A stretch of 60,237 nt of DNA from a virus. Position 1 is the first letter of the stretch. Every line of letters begins with the position of its first letter. The DNA is taken from IMG/VR virus record IMGVR_UViG_3300045110_000134, positions 1 to 60,237 of that record. One strand, given 5' to 3'. Positions 36,713-45,626 of the stretch are shown here, one piece after another. Made by a program: the position numbers and the translations under genes. A model generated the notes under the pieces. The model did not search any database. It was not told the origin of the DNA and was given only the letters and a program-made list of their open reading frames with translations.

Positions 36713-38832
36713 TCATCCAGAACCTCGAACTGTTCGCAGCCCGCGAACGCTGGATGCCGGTCTACCACTCCATTGAAGAAATCGAGCAGTTCAAGGTCTA
36801 CGTCAATTCCATCATTCACCACGACAATAAGGGCCGCAACAATTACTACGACCTGAAAAAGGAAATCTCCGCCAATCGCGCCAAGGAAATCCGGCGCTGG
36901 GTAGAGAACGAGCAAGTGCTCTGCATGTTCGACTCGGCCTACTTTGAGTCACGCTACGCTTGGGTATGCGATGAAAAAGGCGACATCTACAAGTTCAAAA
37001 ACAGGAAGTCGCAAGAAGTCTATGACAACGTGCTCGCGGACTTTGACGAACAACAGGTCTCAATCGAGTTACTCATCCTTAAAGCGCGGCAGTTGGGAGT
37101 TACCACCAAAACGGCGCTGAAGTTTCTCCACCGCATGTTGTTTCTCCCTCACACCCAGGCAGTCATGGGCTCGGTGAATGACGAGAAATCAGAACTCATT
37201 ACGCGCATCATCGAAACCTGCATTGAGCGGCTTCCCTGGTGGCTGATTCCGGAGAGGACCACTGACCGCATTAAGATGATAGGATTCATCAACGGCTCAA
37301 TTCTATCCGTGCAGTCCGGTCACCAGGCTACAGGTATCGCGCAAGGCTGGACTCCGACCTGCGTACACGTCTCCGAAATTGGAGACATCCCCAACCCTAA
37401 GAAGACGATCGAGGAAGGACTACTGCGTGCCACTCACTCTTCACGAAAGCTTTACATGGTCCTTGAAGGGACAGGAAATGGAAACACCGGCTGGCAGGCC
37501 GACAAGTGGCGGTCCAGTAAAGCTGGTTGGCCCTTGGGGAAGTCTCGTTTTTTCCCGTTCTTCATCAACTGGCCAATGGCTCCTGATTTGTACCCTGAGC
37601 CCGACTGGTTACGAAAGTATCCCGTCCCGGCTGGATTCAAGCCTCTGGAAGCCACAAGGAAGCACGTCCTACGTTGCGAACTATTCATACGCAACACTCC
37701 TTACCTTGCGAAAGTTGTTGGACGAGATTGGCGAATGCCCATCGAGCAGCAGTGGTTCTGGCAGTTCAACTACCTCGAACACGTAGAGACCCACACCCAG
37801 AAAGTCTGGTTCGCGCAGATGCCTGCGGACGACTACGAAGCCCTGCAAGGGGCAAACGACCTGGTGTTTGACACCATCGTGATTGACACCCTGAGAAAAG
37901 AGCGGCCGAAGACCTACACCGCTTACGCCATCACCGGAGACTCGATTGATGACGGCTTCGAGCCCTTGGAGAGCGAAATCGACTACAACAAGGAGCGCAT
38001 CCGTGTCTCCTGGCACTCGCACCGCAACCAGCGATTCGAGTGGCTGATGATTCCCCTACTACCCTTTGACGAAGAGGACGAACGCAAGGCGCTCGACAAG
38101 GTACTGATCTTTGAGGAACCCAATGCGCGGCCGGGACACATCGGTGAATTAGAAGACTACTCAATGGGAATCGACACGGCAGACGGTCTGGGGAACGAAG
38201 ACGAGGACGCGACGGTAATTTCCGGGACCAGGAACATGAAAGGCGAGCAGTGCGATGAGCAGGTATTCGAGCTCGCGTCCAAACGCATGAACGCTCCCCA
38301 GGCGGTCGGCTTCGCAGCGTGCCTTGCAGCTTGGTACGGAATGCGGACCATCGACCAGCGCGGCGTGAAGTTGGCCATTGAGCAGCGCGAGCGTCCCGGC
38401 GACGATTGCCAGTTGCAGTTGAAGCTGATGGGATTCAATTACCACCACGTTGACATCCCTTACGACTCGAAAATTATCAAAGAGAACCGCGGCAACAAAG
38501 AGGGTATCTACATGCGGCCCTGGACCCGCGGGCAAATCATCACGCGCTTTCTCGACGCAGTGAAAGACGGATGGTACAAGGCGAAATCCCCGCTGTTGAT
38601 TGAAGAGTTGGCCTCCCTCGAGCGCAAACTTAAAAAAGGGAAGTCGCGAGTGGAGCACCAGGCGGGCAAGCACGATGACCGGGTTCTCGCGGCGGCGCAC
38701 TCCTACTGGACTCGGCACCACTTAGACGATTTATCCACGCGCTCGACCCGGCGCTATTCTCCTCCCACGCAGAAACTTCCGGATATCGATAGGTCATTTG
38801 CTACAATCGCGCAGATGTCAGTAGGTGACTAA
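36694..38832 (+). CDS. terL: Large terminase subunit
   Basis: A 712-residue packaging motor. ATPase: deviant Walker A KARQLGVTTKT (residues 130-140), Walker B VHVSEIG (224-230) with the catalytic Glu, and a GTGNGNTGW coupling motif (~259-267). Nuclease: D494 (MGIDTADG), E563 (AIEQRE) and D661/D662 (KHDDRVLAAA), the RNase-H-type metal triad. It pumps DNA into the procapsid through the portal encoded three genes downstream and cuts the concatemer. Long N-terminus relative to compact terminases. Confidence 0.95.
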   Translation: MYSEKIIIQNLELFAARERWMPVYHSIEEIEQFKVYVNSIIHHDNKGRNNYYDLKKEISANRAKEIRRWVENEQVLCMFDSAYFESRYAWVCDEKGDIYKFKNRKSQEVYDNVLADFDEQQVSIELLILKARQLGVTTKTALKFLHRMLFLPHTQAVMGSVNDEKSELITRIIETCIERLPWWLIPERTTDRIKMIGFINGSILSVQSGHQATGIAQGWTPTCVHVSEIGDIPNPKKTIEEGLLRATHSSRKLYMVLEGTGNGNTGWQADKWRSSKAGWPLGKSRFFPFFINWPMAPDLYPEPDWLRKYPVPAGFKPLEATRKHVLRCELFIRNTPYLAKVVGRDWRMPIEQQWFWQFNYLEHVETHTQKVWFAQMPADDYEALQGANDLVFDTIVIDTLRKERPKTYTAYAITGDSIDDGFEPLESEIDYNKERIRVSWHSHRNQRFEWLMIPLLPFDEEDERKALDKVLIFEEPNARPGHIGELEDYSMGIDTADGLGNEDEDATVISGTRNMKGEQCDEQVFELASKRMNAPQAVGFAACLAAWYGMRTIDQRGVKLAIEQRERPGDDCQLQLKLMGFNYHHVDIPYDSKIIKENRGNKEGIYMRPWTRGQIITRFLDAVKDGWYKAKSPLLIEELASLERKLKKGKSRVEHQAGKHDDRVLAAAHSYWTRHHLDDLSTRSTRRYSPPTQKLPDIDRSFATIAQMSVGD

Positions 38833-39257
38833 TGCCTTCAGGACTGATTCTCCCGCGACACCTTGTACAGATGGAAAAGCCGGTGGTCTTTTGGCATAGT
38901 CCAAAGTTAGACCACATCATGCTCCCGGCCTCGCCCATAGCCCCTCCCCCCACGGGCTACCAGCGCATCGAATGTCGCCACGCGCACGAAGTAGATACCT
39001 GGAGCGGGCGCTTGCGAGCCCAGGAAAAGCGCTATTTTGAGATGACCGACCTGGAACGCTTTGAGTATGAAGGCAAGATCCAGTCGCACATCATCGAAGA
39101 GATGGAAAAGTGCCTTGCGAACTCGAACGACTCGCGCAACAAGCAGTTCATGGAGTGGTTCATTAAAAAAGCCAAAGCGCAGCGCGACTCCCGGCGACCG
39201 CCGAAGGCTCCCGAAACACACATGGCGTGTGAGGCAGAGGACGGAGTAGCCAGTTGA
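38832..39257 (+). CDS. Hypothetical protein between terminase and portal
   Basis: A 141-residue protein. Residues 60-120 form a charged helix (DLERFEYEGKIQSHIIEEME); the N-terminus is Pro-rich and hydrophobic. Shares a single base with the terminase stop (TAATG). Perhaps a head assembly factor; no motif supports this. Confidence 0.65.
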   Translation: MPSGLILPRHLVQMEKPVVFWHSPKLDHIMLPASPIAPPPTGYQRIECRHAHEVDTWSGRLRAQEKRYFEMTDLERFEYEGKIQSHIIEEMEKCLANSNDSRNKQFMEWFIKKAKAQRDSRRPPKAPETHMACEAEDGVAS

Positions 39258-39409
39258 AAGTCCATATTGATTACGATTACGAGCAAAACAAGCCGATTGT
39301 CTGCTTAGAACCGGAAAACGAGGCGGAGACCCTGGAGCTAGAATTGGTGGCCAGTTTCGATACTGCCAGTTTCCGTATAATTTTGGACGAGGCAGAGGTC
39401 TCCTCTTGA
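39254..39409 (+). CDS. Small acidic protein
   Basis: A 51-residue protein with TTG start (TTGA overlap), MKVHIDYDYEQNKPIVCLEP, highly acidic and beta-stranded. Ends by TTGA overlap with the portal gene. Too short for homology by eye; coupling on both sides supports it. Confidence 0.6.
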   Translation: MKVHIDYDYEQNKPIVCLEPENEAETLELELVASFDTASFRIILDEAEVSS

Positions 39410-41499
39410 GCACGCAAGTCATCATGCGGCCGGTGGCGGAATCGAAACGCGTCGGCATGTCGGACTGGCAGTGCCCGCCGTTCTGGGACAAGCACCGCAT
39501 TGTCCCGTGGGTGGACGAGCAGATCGAAGAAGGCGAAGGCTGGCTTGAAAGCCAGATGGCGTATCAGCAGTTAGGAAAGAACCTCCGCATCTTCGACGCT
39601 GTTTTCGAGGATAAAACCAAGTCCACCCTCCTTTCTAACGGGCTGAAGTACGACATCCGAAAGTTCGTTGAGACTATCTCCGAAGTTGAAGAAATTGGCA
39701 CCTACGGCTCCGATGCCGTGCAGTACAAGTCCTACGCCACGATCGAAAACAAACTAGCCAAGGCCATCTATCAGGAATCTTTCTTCCCTGGCCAGATTCG
39801 CAAGGTGTTGCAGTACGCAACCGTTATGGGGCGCGGGTATCTCTGGCCTAAGTGCCGCTCTGGAAACTACGGTTACGGGGAACGCAAGATTGAGTTTGAG
39901 CCGCTGGGTCCGATCGACCTGGTGCCGGTGCAGATTCCGGATACCAATGATGTGCAAGGCGCCTACGCGAACACGGCGTACAAGTACATGCCGATCGCGG
40001 AAGCCCACGCACGCTTCCCGCTGTTTCAGTCGCAGTTAGTTCCCGTCTCAACCCAGAGTTATCGCTCTCGCGTGCAGGCGCGGAGAGTGGACTACACGGA
40101 GAAAATCCGCGGAGGACCGCAAGCTCGCAACTGGGGCAACCTTTACTGCGAAATCCGCTATACCTTCGTCCGGGATATTTCTCCCAACCGTACCAAATAC
40201 GTTCTGCCGATGGGAGACATTGGGAGCACCTGGTTCTACAAGGTTCCTTACTTGGGCATGCAAATTCCCGCAGGGATACGCGCCGGCCAGATGACCACGC
40301 GGGAGGCGACGGTTGAAGATTGCCTCATCTATCCCTACCTGAGACTCATCATCACCAGTCGTGGAATCAAGATGCCGCTCTACGATGGACCGGCTTTTGA
40401 CTGGCATGGCGAGATGCCGTTTGTGCAGTACGACGTGGATGACTGGGCCTGGGAAGGGATGGGGCGCTCGCTGGTGCAGGATGTGGGCTCCGTCGAAACT
40501 ACCAAGCGCAAAATTGAGCGCAAGATGGATCAGGTCATCACGACCACACTCAATCCGCCTCTCGGCTACGATCGCAACGCGGTGCAAGGCCCAAAGATTG
40601 AAAACTTCGATATTTTCGAGCAGGACATGCGGGCCGGCATGGATGGGGAGCCGAAGAAGACCCTGCAATCACTCCTGCCGGAAGAGGTCCGCGTAGAAGA
40701 AATTCACTTCCGCTTTATCGAGTACCTGGCGAACATGCGAAAAGAGCAGTTGGGCATCAACGACATCGGCAACCTGGCGAACATGAAGCTCAACCTGCAG
40801 GGCGAGAGTCTGGAAAAAGCACTGGAACCTGTAGGACCGATCGCCAAAGGCATCGCAAGCGGCATGGAGCGCTCCAACGCAAAGATTGCCTACATGCTGA
40901 AATTTATGATTCCGCAGTATTACAACACTGCGCGAATCATTCAGTACATTGGACCCGACAACATCACCCAGCAGGTGCTCGACTACGATCCTACTTCCCT
41001 GATTCCGGGACACATGCCGGATGAGTACGTGAACGGCGACGTTCCGATGGAAGGTGAAGGGGAAAACATCCGCATCAAGAAGTCGCAGTACGACCAGGTA
41101 GCGCGAGCTCGCTGGTTCGCCAAGAACATCCGGTTGATTTCCGTTCCCAATACCTTGCTGAAGATTACGGCCATGCAGGAGCAACTAAAGTGGCTGTCGC
41201 TGAAAAAGCAAGGCGCTCCGATCGCGTGGGCTACCGTGCTGCAAAAAGTTGGAATGGACAATTACGGAGAAGTGAAAGGGAACACGGAGCGCGAGAAGTA
41301 CATCAACGAACAAATTGAGGACTTGAAGCTGCAGGCGGAAGCGGCGCAGTACATGATGGCGCTCGGACTCGAACCGCAAGGCGGAGGTCCGGGACAAGGT
41401 AAGGGTGGTGGCCGTCCTAACTCGAACAAGAAGCCGGCCAAGGCCGCGCAAAAAGGTGGAGCAGGCGGCGAGCCTCGCACCACGGTAAAAACCTCATAG
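39406..41499 (+). CDS. Portal protein
   Basis: A 697-residue protein starting TTG in a TTGA overlap. Position after the terminase, length, and features such as the helical wing (GWLESQMAYQQLGKNLRIFD), YATVMGRGYLWPKCRSGN, the long helix SVETTKRKIERKMDQVITTT and the Lys/Gly-rich C-terminus all fit podovirus portals (P22-type about 720 residues). It would form the dodecameric DNA gate at one capsid vertex. Family named by context and size. Confidence 0.85.
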   Translation: MSTQVIMRPVAESKRVGMSDWQCPPFWDKHRIVPWVDEQIEEGEGWLESQMAYQQLGKNLRIFDAVFEDKTKSTLLSNGLKYDIRKFVETISEVEEIGTYGSDAVQYKSYATIENKLAKAIYQESFFPGQIRKVLQYATVMGRGYLWPKCRSGNYGYGERKIEFEPLGPIDLVPVQIPDTNDVQGAYANTAYKYMPIAEAHARFPLFQSQLVPVSTQSYRSRVQARRVDYTEKIRGGPQARNWGNLYCEIRYTFVRDISPNRTKYVLPMGDIGSTWFYKVPYLGMQIPAGIRAGQMTTREATVEDCLIYPYLRLIITSRGIKMPLYDGPAFDWHGEMPFVQYDVDDWAWEGMGRSLVQDVGSVETTKRKIERKMDQVITTTLNPPLGYDRNAVQGPKIENFDIFEQDMRAGMDGEPKKTLQSLLPEEVRVEEIHFRFIEYLANMRKEQLGINDIGNLANMKLNLQGESLEKALEPVGPIAKGIASGMERSNAKIAYMLKFMIPQYYNTARIIQYIGPDNITQQVLDYDPTSLIPGHMPDEYVNGDVPMEGEGENIRIKKSQYDQVARARWFAKNIRLISVPNTLLKITAMQEQLKWLSLKKQGAPIAWATVLQKVGMDNYGEVKGNTEREKYINEQIEDLKLQAEAAQYMMALGLEPQGGGPGQGKGGGRPNSNKKPAKAAQKGGAGGEPRTTVKTS

Positions 41500-41509
41500 G
41501 AGACTCACG

Positions 41510-41755
41510 ATGGACAATCAGGAAATTGAACTTGAAGGCGACTTGCAGGATTACATCGTGACCGAAACTGTCTTCAATTCTGGGAGCACGGTTTCCGACA
41601 TCGAAGCGTTCCTGAAAAAGCGCAAAACCACAGGAAAAATCATAGTGGAACGCAACATGTCGCAGGGCGGAAGTCAGACCATCAAGGTCATCGAGCGGAC
41701 TCGTCTCAAGGACGGAGAAGCGGAGAAAGTACGGTCGGTTCTCGGCTGGGAATAA
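41510..41755 (+). CDS. Small hypothetical protein
   Basis: An 81-residue acidic protein starting MDNQEIELEGDLQDYIVTET with a TAGGAG site. Predicted strand-helix-strand; unrecognised. Lies just before a promoter/terminator pair. Confidence 0.65.
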   Translation: MDNQEIELEGDLQDYIVTETVFNSGSTVSDIEAFLKKRKTTGKIIVERNMSQGGSQTIKVIERTRLKDGEAEKVRSVLGWE

Positions 41756-41764
41756 ATTATTTCT

Positions 41765-41794
41765 TTGACACGAGTACAGCGAACAGCGTATAGA
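41765..41794 (+). promoter_or_regulatory. Candidate capsid-operon promoter
   Basis: TTGACA (41765-41770), 18-base spacer, TATAGA (41789-41794). The best sigma-70-like promoter seen in the late block. Transcription would start near 41800, only ~40 bases before a terminator-type hairpin. Confidence 0.5.
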
Positions 41795-41837
41795 CCTTAA
41801 CGAGAGAGATTCGATACACGCCTTCGGGATAGTGAAT

Positions 41838-41869
41838 CGGCTCAAGTCTGAAACGGCTTGAGCCGTTTT
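41838..41869 (+). terminator. Intrinsic terminator
   Basis: CGGCTCAAG (41838-41846) pairs with CTTGAGCCG (41857-41865), 9 pairs, loop of 10, then TTTTCC. It lies 18 bases before the next start codon. Together with the promoter just upstream it could form an attenuator or release a short RNA. Confidence 0.7.
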
Positions 41870-41886
41870 CCTTTCCAGGAGGCAAT

Positions 41887-41994
41887 ATGGCAAGACGCGG
41901 TAAGAAGCACACGAAGATTGTCAGTGGCCACAAGGGTCACATGGGCAAGAAACGTCATGGCCGGCGACACAAAGGTGGACGGCGTAAGCGCTAG
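41887..41994 (+). CDS. 35-residue polybasic peptide
   Basis: MARRGKKHTKIVSGHKGHMG followed by KKRHGRRHKGGRRKR, with GGAGG 4 bases before ATG. More than half of its residues are Lys, Arg or His, so it should bind nucleic acid strongly. Its place between portal and scaffold genes suggests a role in DNA packaging or condensation. Strong ribosome site supports expression. Confidence 0.7.
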   Translation: MARRGKKHTKIVSGHKGHMGKKRHGRRHKGGRRKR

Positions 41995-41996
41995 AA

Positions 41997-42257
41997 ATGG
42001 CAGCCGGCCCCACACCCGATCCAACCCAAGGTGGAGCACCATCCCCTGATGCCGGTGGTGGCGCTCCGTCCGGGGCTCCCGCCTCTCCCGAGATGATGAT
42101 GCTCTCCAAGCTGTACCAGGCTTGCCAAGGGCTCGCTCGGCAGAACCCGATCCTATCCGCAGGACTCACCAAAGCAGCCGAAGGCATTCAAGAAGCGCAG
42201 ACCGCGCTAGTTTCGCAACCGGCACCGCAGCCGGCCAGTTCAAATCCTCCTGTGTAA
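41997..42257 (+). CDS. Pro/Gly-rich small protein before scaffold
   Basis: An 86-residue protein: the N-terminal 32 residues are Pro/Gly/Ala-rich and disordered, then a helical part (MMMLSKLYQACQGLARQNPI) and a Pro-rich tail. Small proteins like this often precede scaffold genes in podoviruses. Function unknown. Confidence 0.65.
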   Translation: MAAGPTPDPTQGGAPSPDAGGGAPSGAPASPEMMMLSKLYQACQGLARQNPILSAGLTKAAEGIQEAQTALVSQPAPQPASSNPPV

Positions 42258-42267
42258 AGAAGGCACC

Positions 42268-43092
42268 ATGAAAACAGTTGCCGAGATTCTGAAAGAGACC
42301 GGATTGACCGATGAGCAAATCGCAGCTATCGACGCGAAAGCATTGACCGGGTTTACCACCATCCTTTCCACCGCAGAGCAGGCCAGAGAAAAAGCGGAAC
42401 TCGCGCAACGTGCTACCAGCGAAAAGTTTGAGACCGAAATCAACCCCGCGCTCAATCAGTGGGCGAATGAGAAGGGTGCCTACGAAACCAAGTTCGCTGC
42501 ATATAAGGCGGCGCTGAAGGCAGCAGAAGAGGGCGGCTACACCATTCCGCCAATGCTCAAGGAAGCGACCGTAACCCCGACTCCGGCACGCGCCGAAGAT
42601 GGAAAGTTTGTCGCCGGTTCCACCGGCAGCCCGGAATTTGTGGGCAAGTTGAAAGACGAAATCGGGAGCGCCTTCGGCTTCGTGGCCGATGTGACCTGGA
42701 AGTACCGCACCCTGTACGGCGCCGAGATGCCGGATTCTCCCACCGCAATCATTCGCGAAGCGACCGCGCAGCGCATGAATCCCGCGGACTACGCAGCCAA
42801 GAAATACGACTTTGCCGGCAAGGAAGCTGCAAAGCGGGCTGCGGACCAGAAGGCGCACGATGACGCTATCCGCAAAGAAGTGGAAGAGAAGAAGGACCGC
42901 GAGTGGTCGGAGAAGATGAGCAGCAACCCCGATTTGCGCCGCGGAGAAATCTCCGGATTCTCGCAACTCTCCAAGGCGGTAGATGCCAAAGAGCGGCCGA
43001 ATCCGTTGGGTATGACTCGCGAGGAGCGGCACAGAGCGACTTCGCAGGCGATTCAAAAAGACATTGCGGCTAACGCCGAAGCAGTTCATTAA
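42268..43092 (+). CDS. Scaffolding protein
   Basis: A 274-residue, charged, helical protein directly before the major capsid gene, as scaffolds usually are. Helical runs: LSTAEQAREKAELAQRATSE near residues 33-52 and KDREWSEKMSSN near 210. A central FVAGSTGSPEF linker is present. No protease motif is visible, so removal of scaffold would not be by an encoded protease of this protein. Assigned by position and composition. Confidence 0.75.
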   Translation: MKTVAEILKETGLTDEQIAAIDAKALTGFTTILSTAEQAREKAELAQRATSEKFETEINPALNQWANEKGAYETKFAAYKAALKAAEEGGYTIPPMLKEATVTPTPARAEDGKFVAGSTGSPEFVGKLKDEIGSAFGFVADVTWKYRTLYGAEMPDSPTAIIREATAQRMNPADYAAKKYDFAGKEAAKRAADQKAHDDAIRKEVEEKKDREWSEKMSSNPDLRRGEISGFSQLSKAVDAKERPNPLGMTREERHRATSQAIQKDIAANAEAVH

Positions 43093-43107
43093 ACGGGAGA
43101 GGGACCA

Positions 43108-44430
43108 ATGCTAATAAAATTCCTACTGTTAACGCTGGCGAGGTTGTTCCAACTGAATTTCGCGTTCCTTACGGACCCGCTCTATTCAGAAATTGATGCG
43201 ACCAACCTGGAAAGCGTTCGCAAGAACGTGGTGTTCGACAATCTCTTTGTGGACACTCCGTTTCAGGCCAAGTTGCGGAAGTCCGGCGTCCTCGATCCCT
43301 TCCTGGGTGGTTCTGGGATGTTTGAGGGATTCATCTACGGGCGCGTGCAGGGTTCGGCCCTGGCTCCCGGTTCGACTGTCACGGTGACTCGCCAGCAGAC
43401 CAACACGGGCATGAAGTTTCTCCCTAAAGCCTATGCGACCTGGGTTCCCTTGGACGACTGGGAACTGGATGACGGCAGCGGTACGGGCGGAGTGGTTAAC
43501 TCCGGTCCCGCCATGATCGCGAATCAGTACCAAATCCTCATGGAAAACATGACGATGACGATGAATACCATGATCGAGATGGACTCGTTCCGTCACGGTC
43601 AGCCAGCAGGGACGGGTGTTTCGGACAACCGCTCGCTCAACACGAACGGCCTGGATGAAGGATTAAACAACGGAATCGACCCCTCCCCCTTTGGCAACAT
43701 CTACGGCACCTACGGTGGCGACACGCGCAACGGTGTCATCGGACCAGCGTTGAACTCGACCCCGCTCTGGCTCGGTGGAACTGTTGCCGGCGCTTCAACC
43801 TCTTCGCTTGCGACCAACGGCGCCGGACAGATTGACGTCAACGCTTTGACTCGCCTCTGGGCGCAGTGCGTGGTGACTGGCGGCAAGCCGGATATGGGCA
43901 TCACCAACGTGTTCGGGTTCACCGCAATCGTCAACGCTCTCGACGCGCAGCGGCGCAACACGAACATGCAAACGTTTGACATCGGGTACACCGGGGTAGC
44001 GTTCAACGGGATGGAACTCTATCCTGACCCGCTCGCACCTTCGGCCTTGGCACAGGATTTCCTGTCACTGGCTCCGACTGGCGGCAAGGCAGGGAACAAC
44101 AACCTGCAGGACGGCTCGGGCAGCAACACGACTACCTCGACCCTGGTTACTCCGCAGTATGTCAATGCGGCCGGAACGAACGTTTCCACGTCTCCGACCG
44201 GGAGTAACTTCCCCTCGAATGCGACTTGCACCGTAGGCGAAGTGCTCTACTTCCTGGAATCGGGTAGCTTCAAGCTCCGTCCGACTGACAAGAAGGGTTG
44301 GGACTTCGGACTCCGCAGGGCTCCGATGCCGAACAACGTTTCTATGGACGCACTCTTCATGCGCCTGGGAACCAATCTGTACAACGTCATGCCACGTCAC
44401 AACGCCGTGGCACTCGGATTCAGCGCGTAA
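43108..44430 (+). CDS. Major capsid protein
   Basis: A 440-residue protein after the scaffold gene, of the usual size for a HK97-fold coat protein. It has an N-terminal arm, an E-loop-like region (GSALAPGSTVTVTRQQTNTG), the long helix region IANQYQILMENMTMTMNTMI and beta-rich C-terminal half. Odd: residues 1-20 (MLIKFLLLTLARLFQLNFAF) are hydrophobic, like a signal or membrane segment, unusual for a coat protein; they might be cut during maturation. The start could also be downstream, but the ribosome site GGGAG supports this one. Confidence 0.85.
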   Translation: MLIKFLLLTLARLFQLNFAFLTDPLYSEIDATNLESVRKNVVFDNLFVDTPFQAKLRKSGVLDPFLGGSGMFEGFIYGRVQGSALAPGSTVTVTRQQTNTGMKFLPKAYATWVPLDDWELDDGSGTGGVVNSGPAMIANQYQILMENMTMTMNTMIEMDSFRHGQPAGTGVSDNRSLNTNGLDEGLNNGIDPSPFGNIYGTYGGDTRNGVIGPALNSTPLWLGGTVAGASTSSLATNGAGQIDVNALTRLWAQCVVTGGKPDMGITNVFGFTAIVNALDAQRRNTNMQTFDIGYTGVAFNGMELYPDPLAPSALAQDFLSLAPTGGKAGNNNLQDGSGSNTTTSTLVTPQYVNAAGTNVSTSPTGSNFPSNATCTVGEVLYFLESGSFKLRPTDKKGWDFGLRRAPMPNNVSMDALFMRLGTNLYNVMPRHNAVALGFSA

Positions 44431-44491
44431 TGGTGTAGTAACGCAGTAAAAACTAGCGGCACAGGCGTACTCGACGCCGGGAGAATAAAGC

Positions 44492-45190
44492 ATGAAACCG
44501 TGGTCAAAAATTATTGAGCAGTATCTTGCAGAGGGACGCACAGTTTCAGGCGGACTTCCCTTTCAACCAATCGTTCCAACTTGGCTGGCGCTCAATGCCG
44601 CTAACGACACTTCCGCTTCTTACTTCACCGACCTTCGCACTGGGCAACCAGTCAACGCGGGCGGTCTGAATATCGGAGACTACTTCGACCTCACCAACCC
44701 AGAGGCGAACGACCTCTCCTACTCGACCAACGGCGTTCTGTACGCAGGACGCTATCGCCGGGTCCAGGTAGACTCTGGCGCAACCGCATCGAACGTCAAG
44801 ACCGGCACTATCGGCTTGATGCCTTCGCTGGCTGTGTCCTCGCTCAACAAGTACGGCACGCGCAATCCACCGATGAACATTGTCACCAGTTATGACCAGG
44901 GTATCGGTCTCGCGAACTCGCTGCGCCCGGTTGTGTTCCTGAACTCCATCACTCCCGGCAACTACGGGTTCGTGCAGGAACTCGGCGTGGCCACGATCCT
45001 GTTCGGCGCTACCCTGACCGGAACCCCGGCCATCGGTGGAGTCATCAACTCGGTCACTCTTGGAGTGGGGGATGCTCCTGCGAGCGCCACTGCGATCGTG
45101 CGAACCTCTGTCGGAATCGCGATTGACCTTCCGGCAGCGGGCCAGAAATCGCGGGTACTGTTGCAGTACGTGCCAGTGGTCCAAGGGTAA
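44492..45190 (+). CDS. Probable capsid decoration or minor head protein
   Basis: A 232-residue beta-rich protein with a GGGAG site. It follows the major capsid gene, the usual site of decoration proteins. Features include LPFQPIVPTWLALNAANDTS and Gly/Thr-rich strands. No named domain. Head stabilisation is inferred from position. Confidence 0.65.
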   Translation: MKPWSKIIEQYLAEGRTVSGGLPFQPIVPTWLALNAANDTSASYFTDLRTGQPVNAGGLNIGDYFDLTNPEANDLSYSTNGVLYAGRYRRVQVDSGATASNVKTGTIGLMPSLAVSSLNKYGTRNPPMNIVTSYDQGIGLANSLRPVVFLNSITPGNYGFVQELGVATILFGATLTGTPAIGGVINSVTLGVGDAPASATAIVRTSVGIAIDLPAAGQKSRVLLQYVPVVQG

Positions 45191-45199
45191 GGGGGAGCA

Positions 45200-45556
45200 A
45201 TGCAACTTACACTGTTCAAGGGCTACCCGGATTATGTCGGCAAAAGGCAAATCTTTTGCGGCACTGGCGCTGGCCCTTCGTCCTACGCGGTAAAGACTGG
45301 CTCCGGGACAGCGGCCAGTCCAAATGGCGGCGGAGATGTAATCACTTATCCGCCGTTCCAGAACTACATCGACAACGTTTTCCCGGCAATGTCATTGAGC
45401 GGGACTTACATTGTCTATCCTTATCCCGTCGCGCTCGGCCAGAGACAGGTTTGGGCGTTGATGTGGGTCACGCGAGCGACTGGTGCGGAAGTTTCTGCCG
45501 CAACCGATCTATCGGCGGAGAAAGTCGTACTTAGCGGATTCGGAGGAGTTTACTAA
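45200..45556 (+). CDS. Small structural protein
   Basis: A 118-residue beta-rich protein (MQLTLFKGYPDYVGKRQIFC). It continues the head block 9 bases after the previous gene with a GGGGGAGC site. Probably a minor head or decoration protein; unrecognised. Confidence 0.6.
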   Translation: MQLTLFKGYPDYVGKRQIFCGTGAGPSSYAVKTGSGTAASPNGGGDVITYPPFQNYIDNVFPAMSLSGTYIVYPYPVALGQRQVWALMWVTRATGAEVSAATDLSAEKVVLSGFGGVY

Positions 45557-45578
45557 GTAGGGCGCGGATTTCCCCGAT

Positions 45579-45615
45579 TGGCGTCTCTCTGTGAAAGGGG
45601 GACGCCATAATTTTT
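45579..45615 (+). terminator. Candidate terminator after head genes
   Basis: TGGCGTC (45579-45585) pairs with GACGCCA (45601-45607), then TAATTTTT. A 7-pair stem with a 15-base loop is weaker than the one at 41838, and readthrough is likely. It separates head genes from the adaptor gene at 45627. Confidence 0.45.
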
Positions 45616-45626
45616 AGGAGTAAAAG

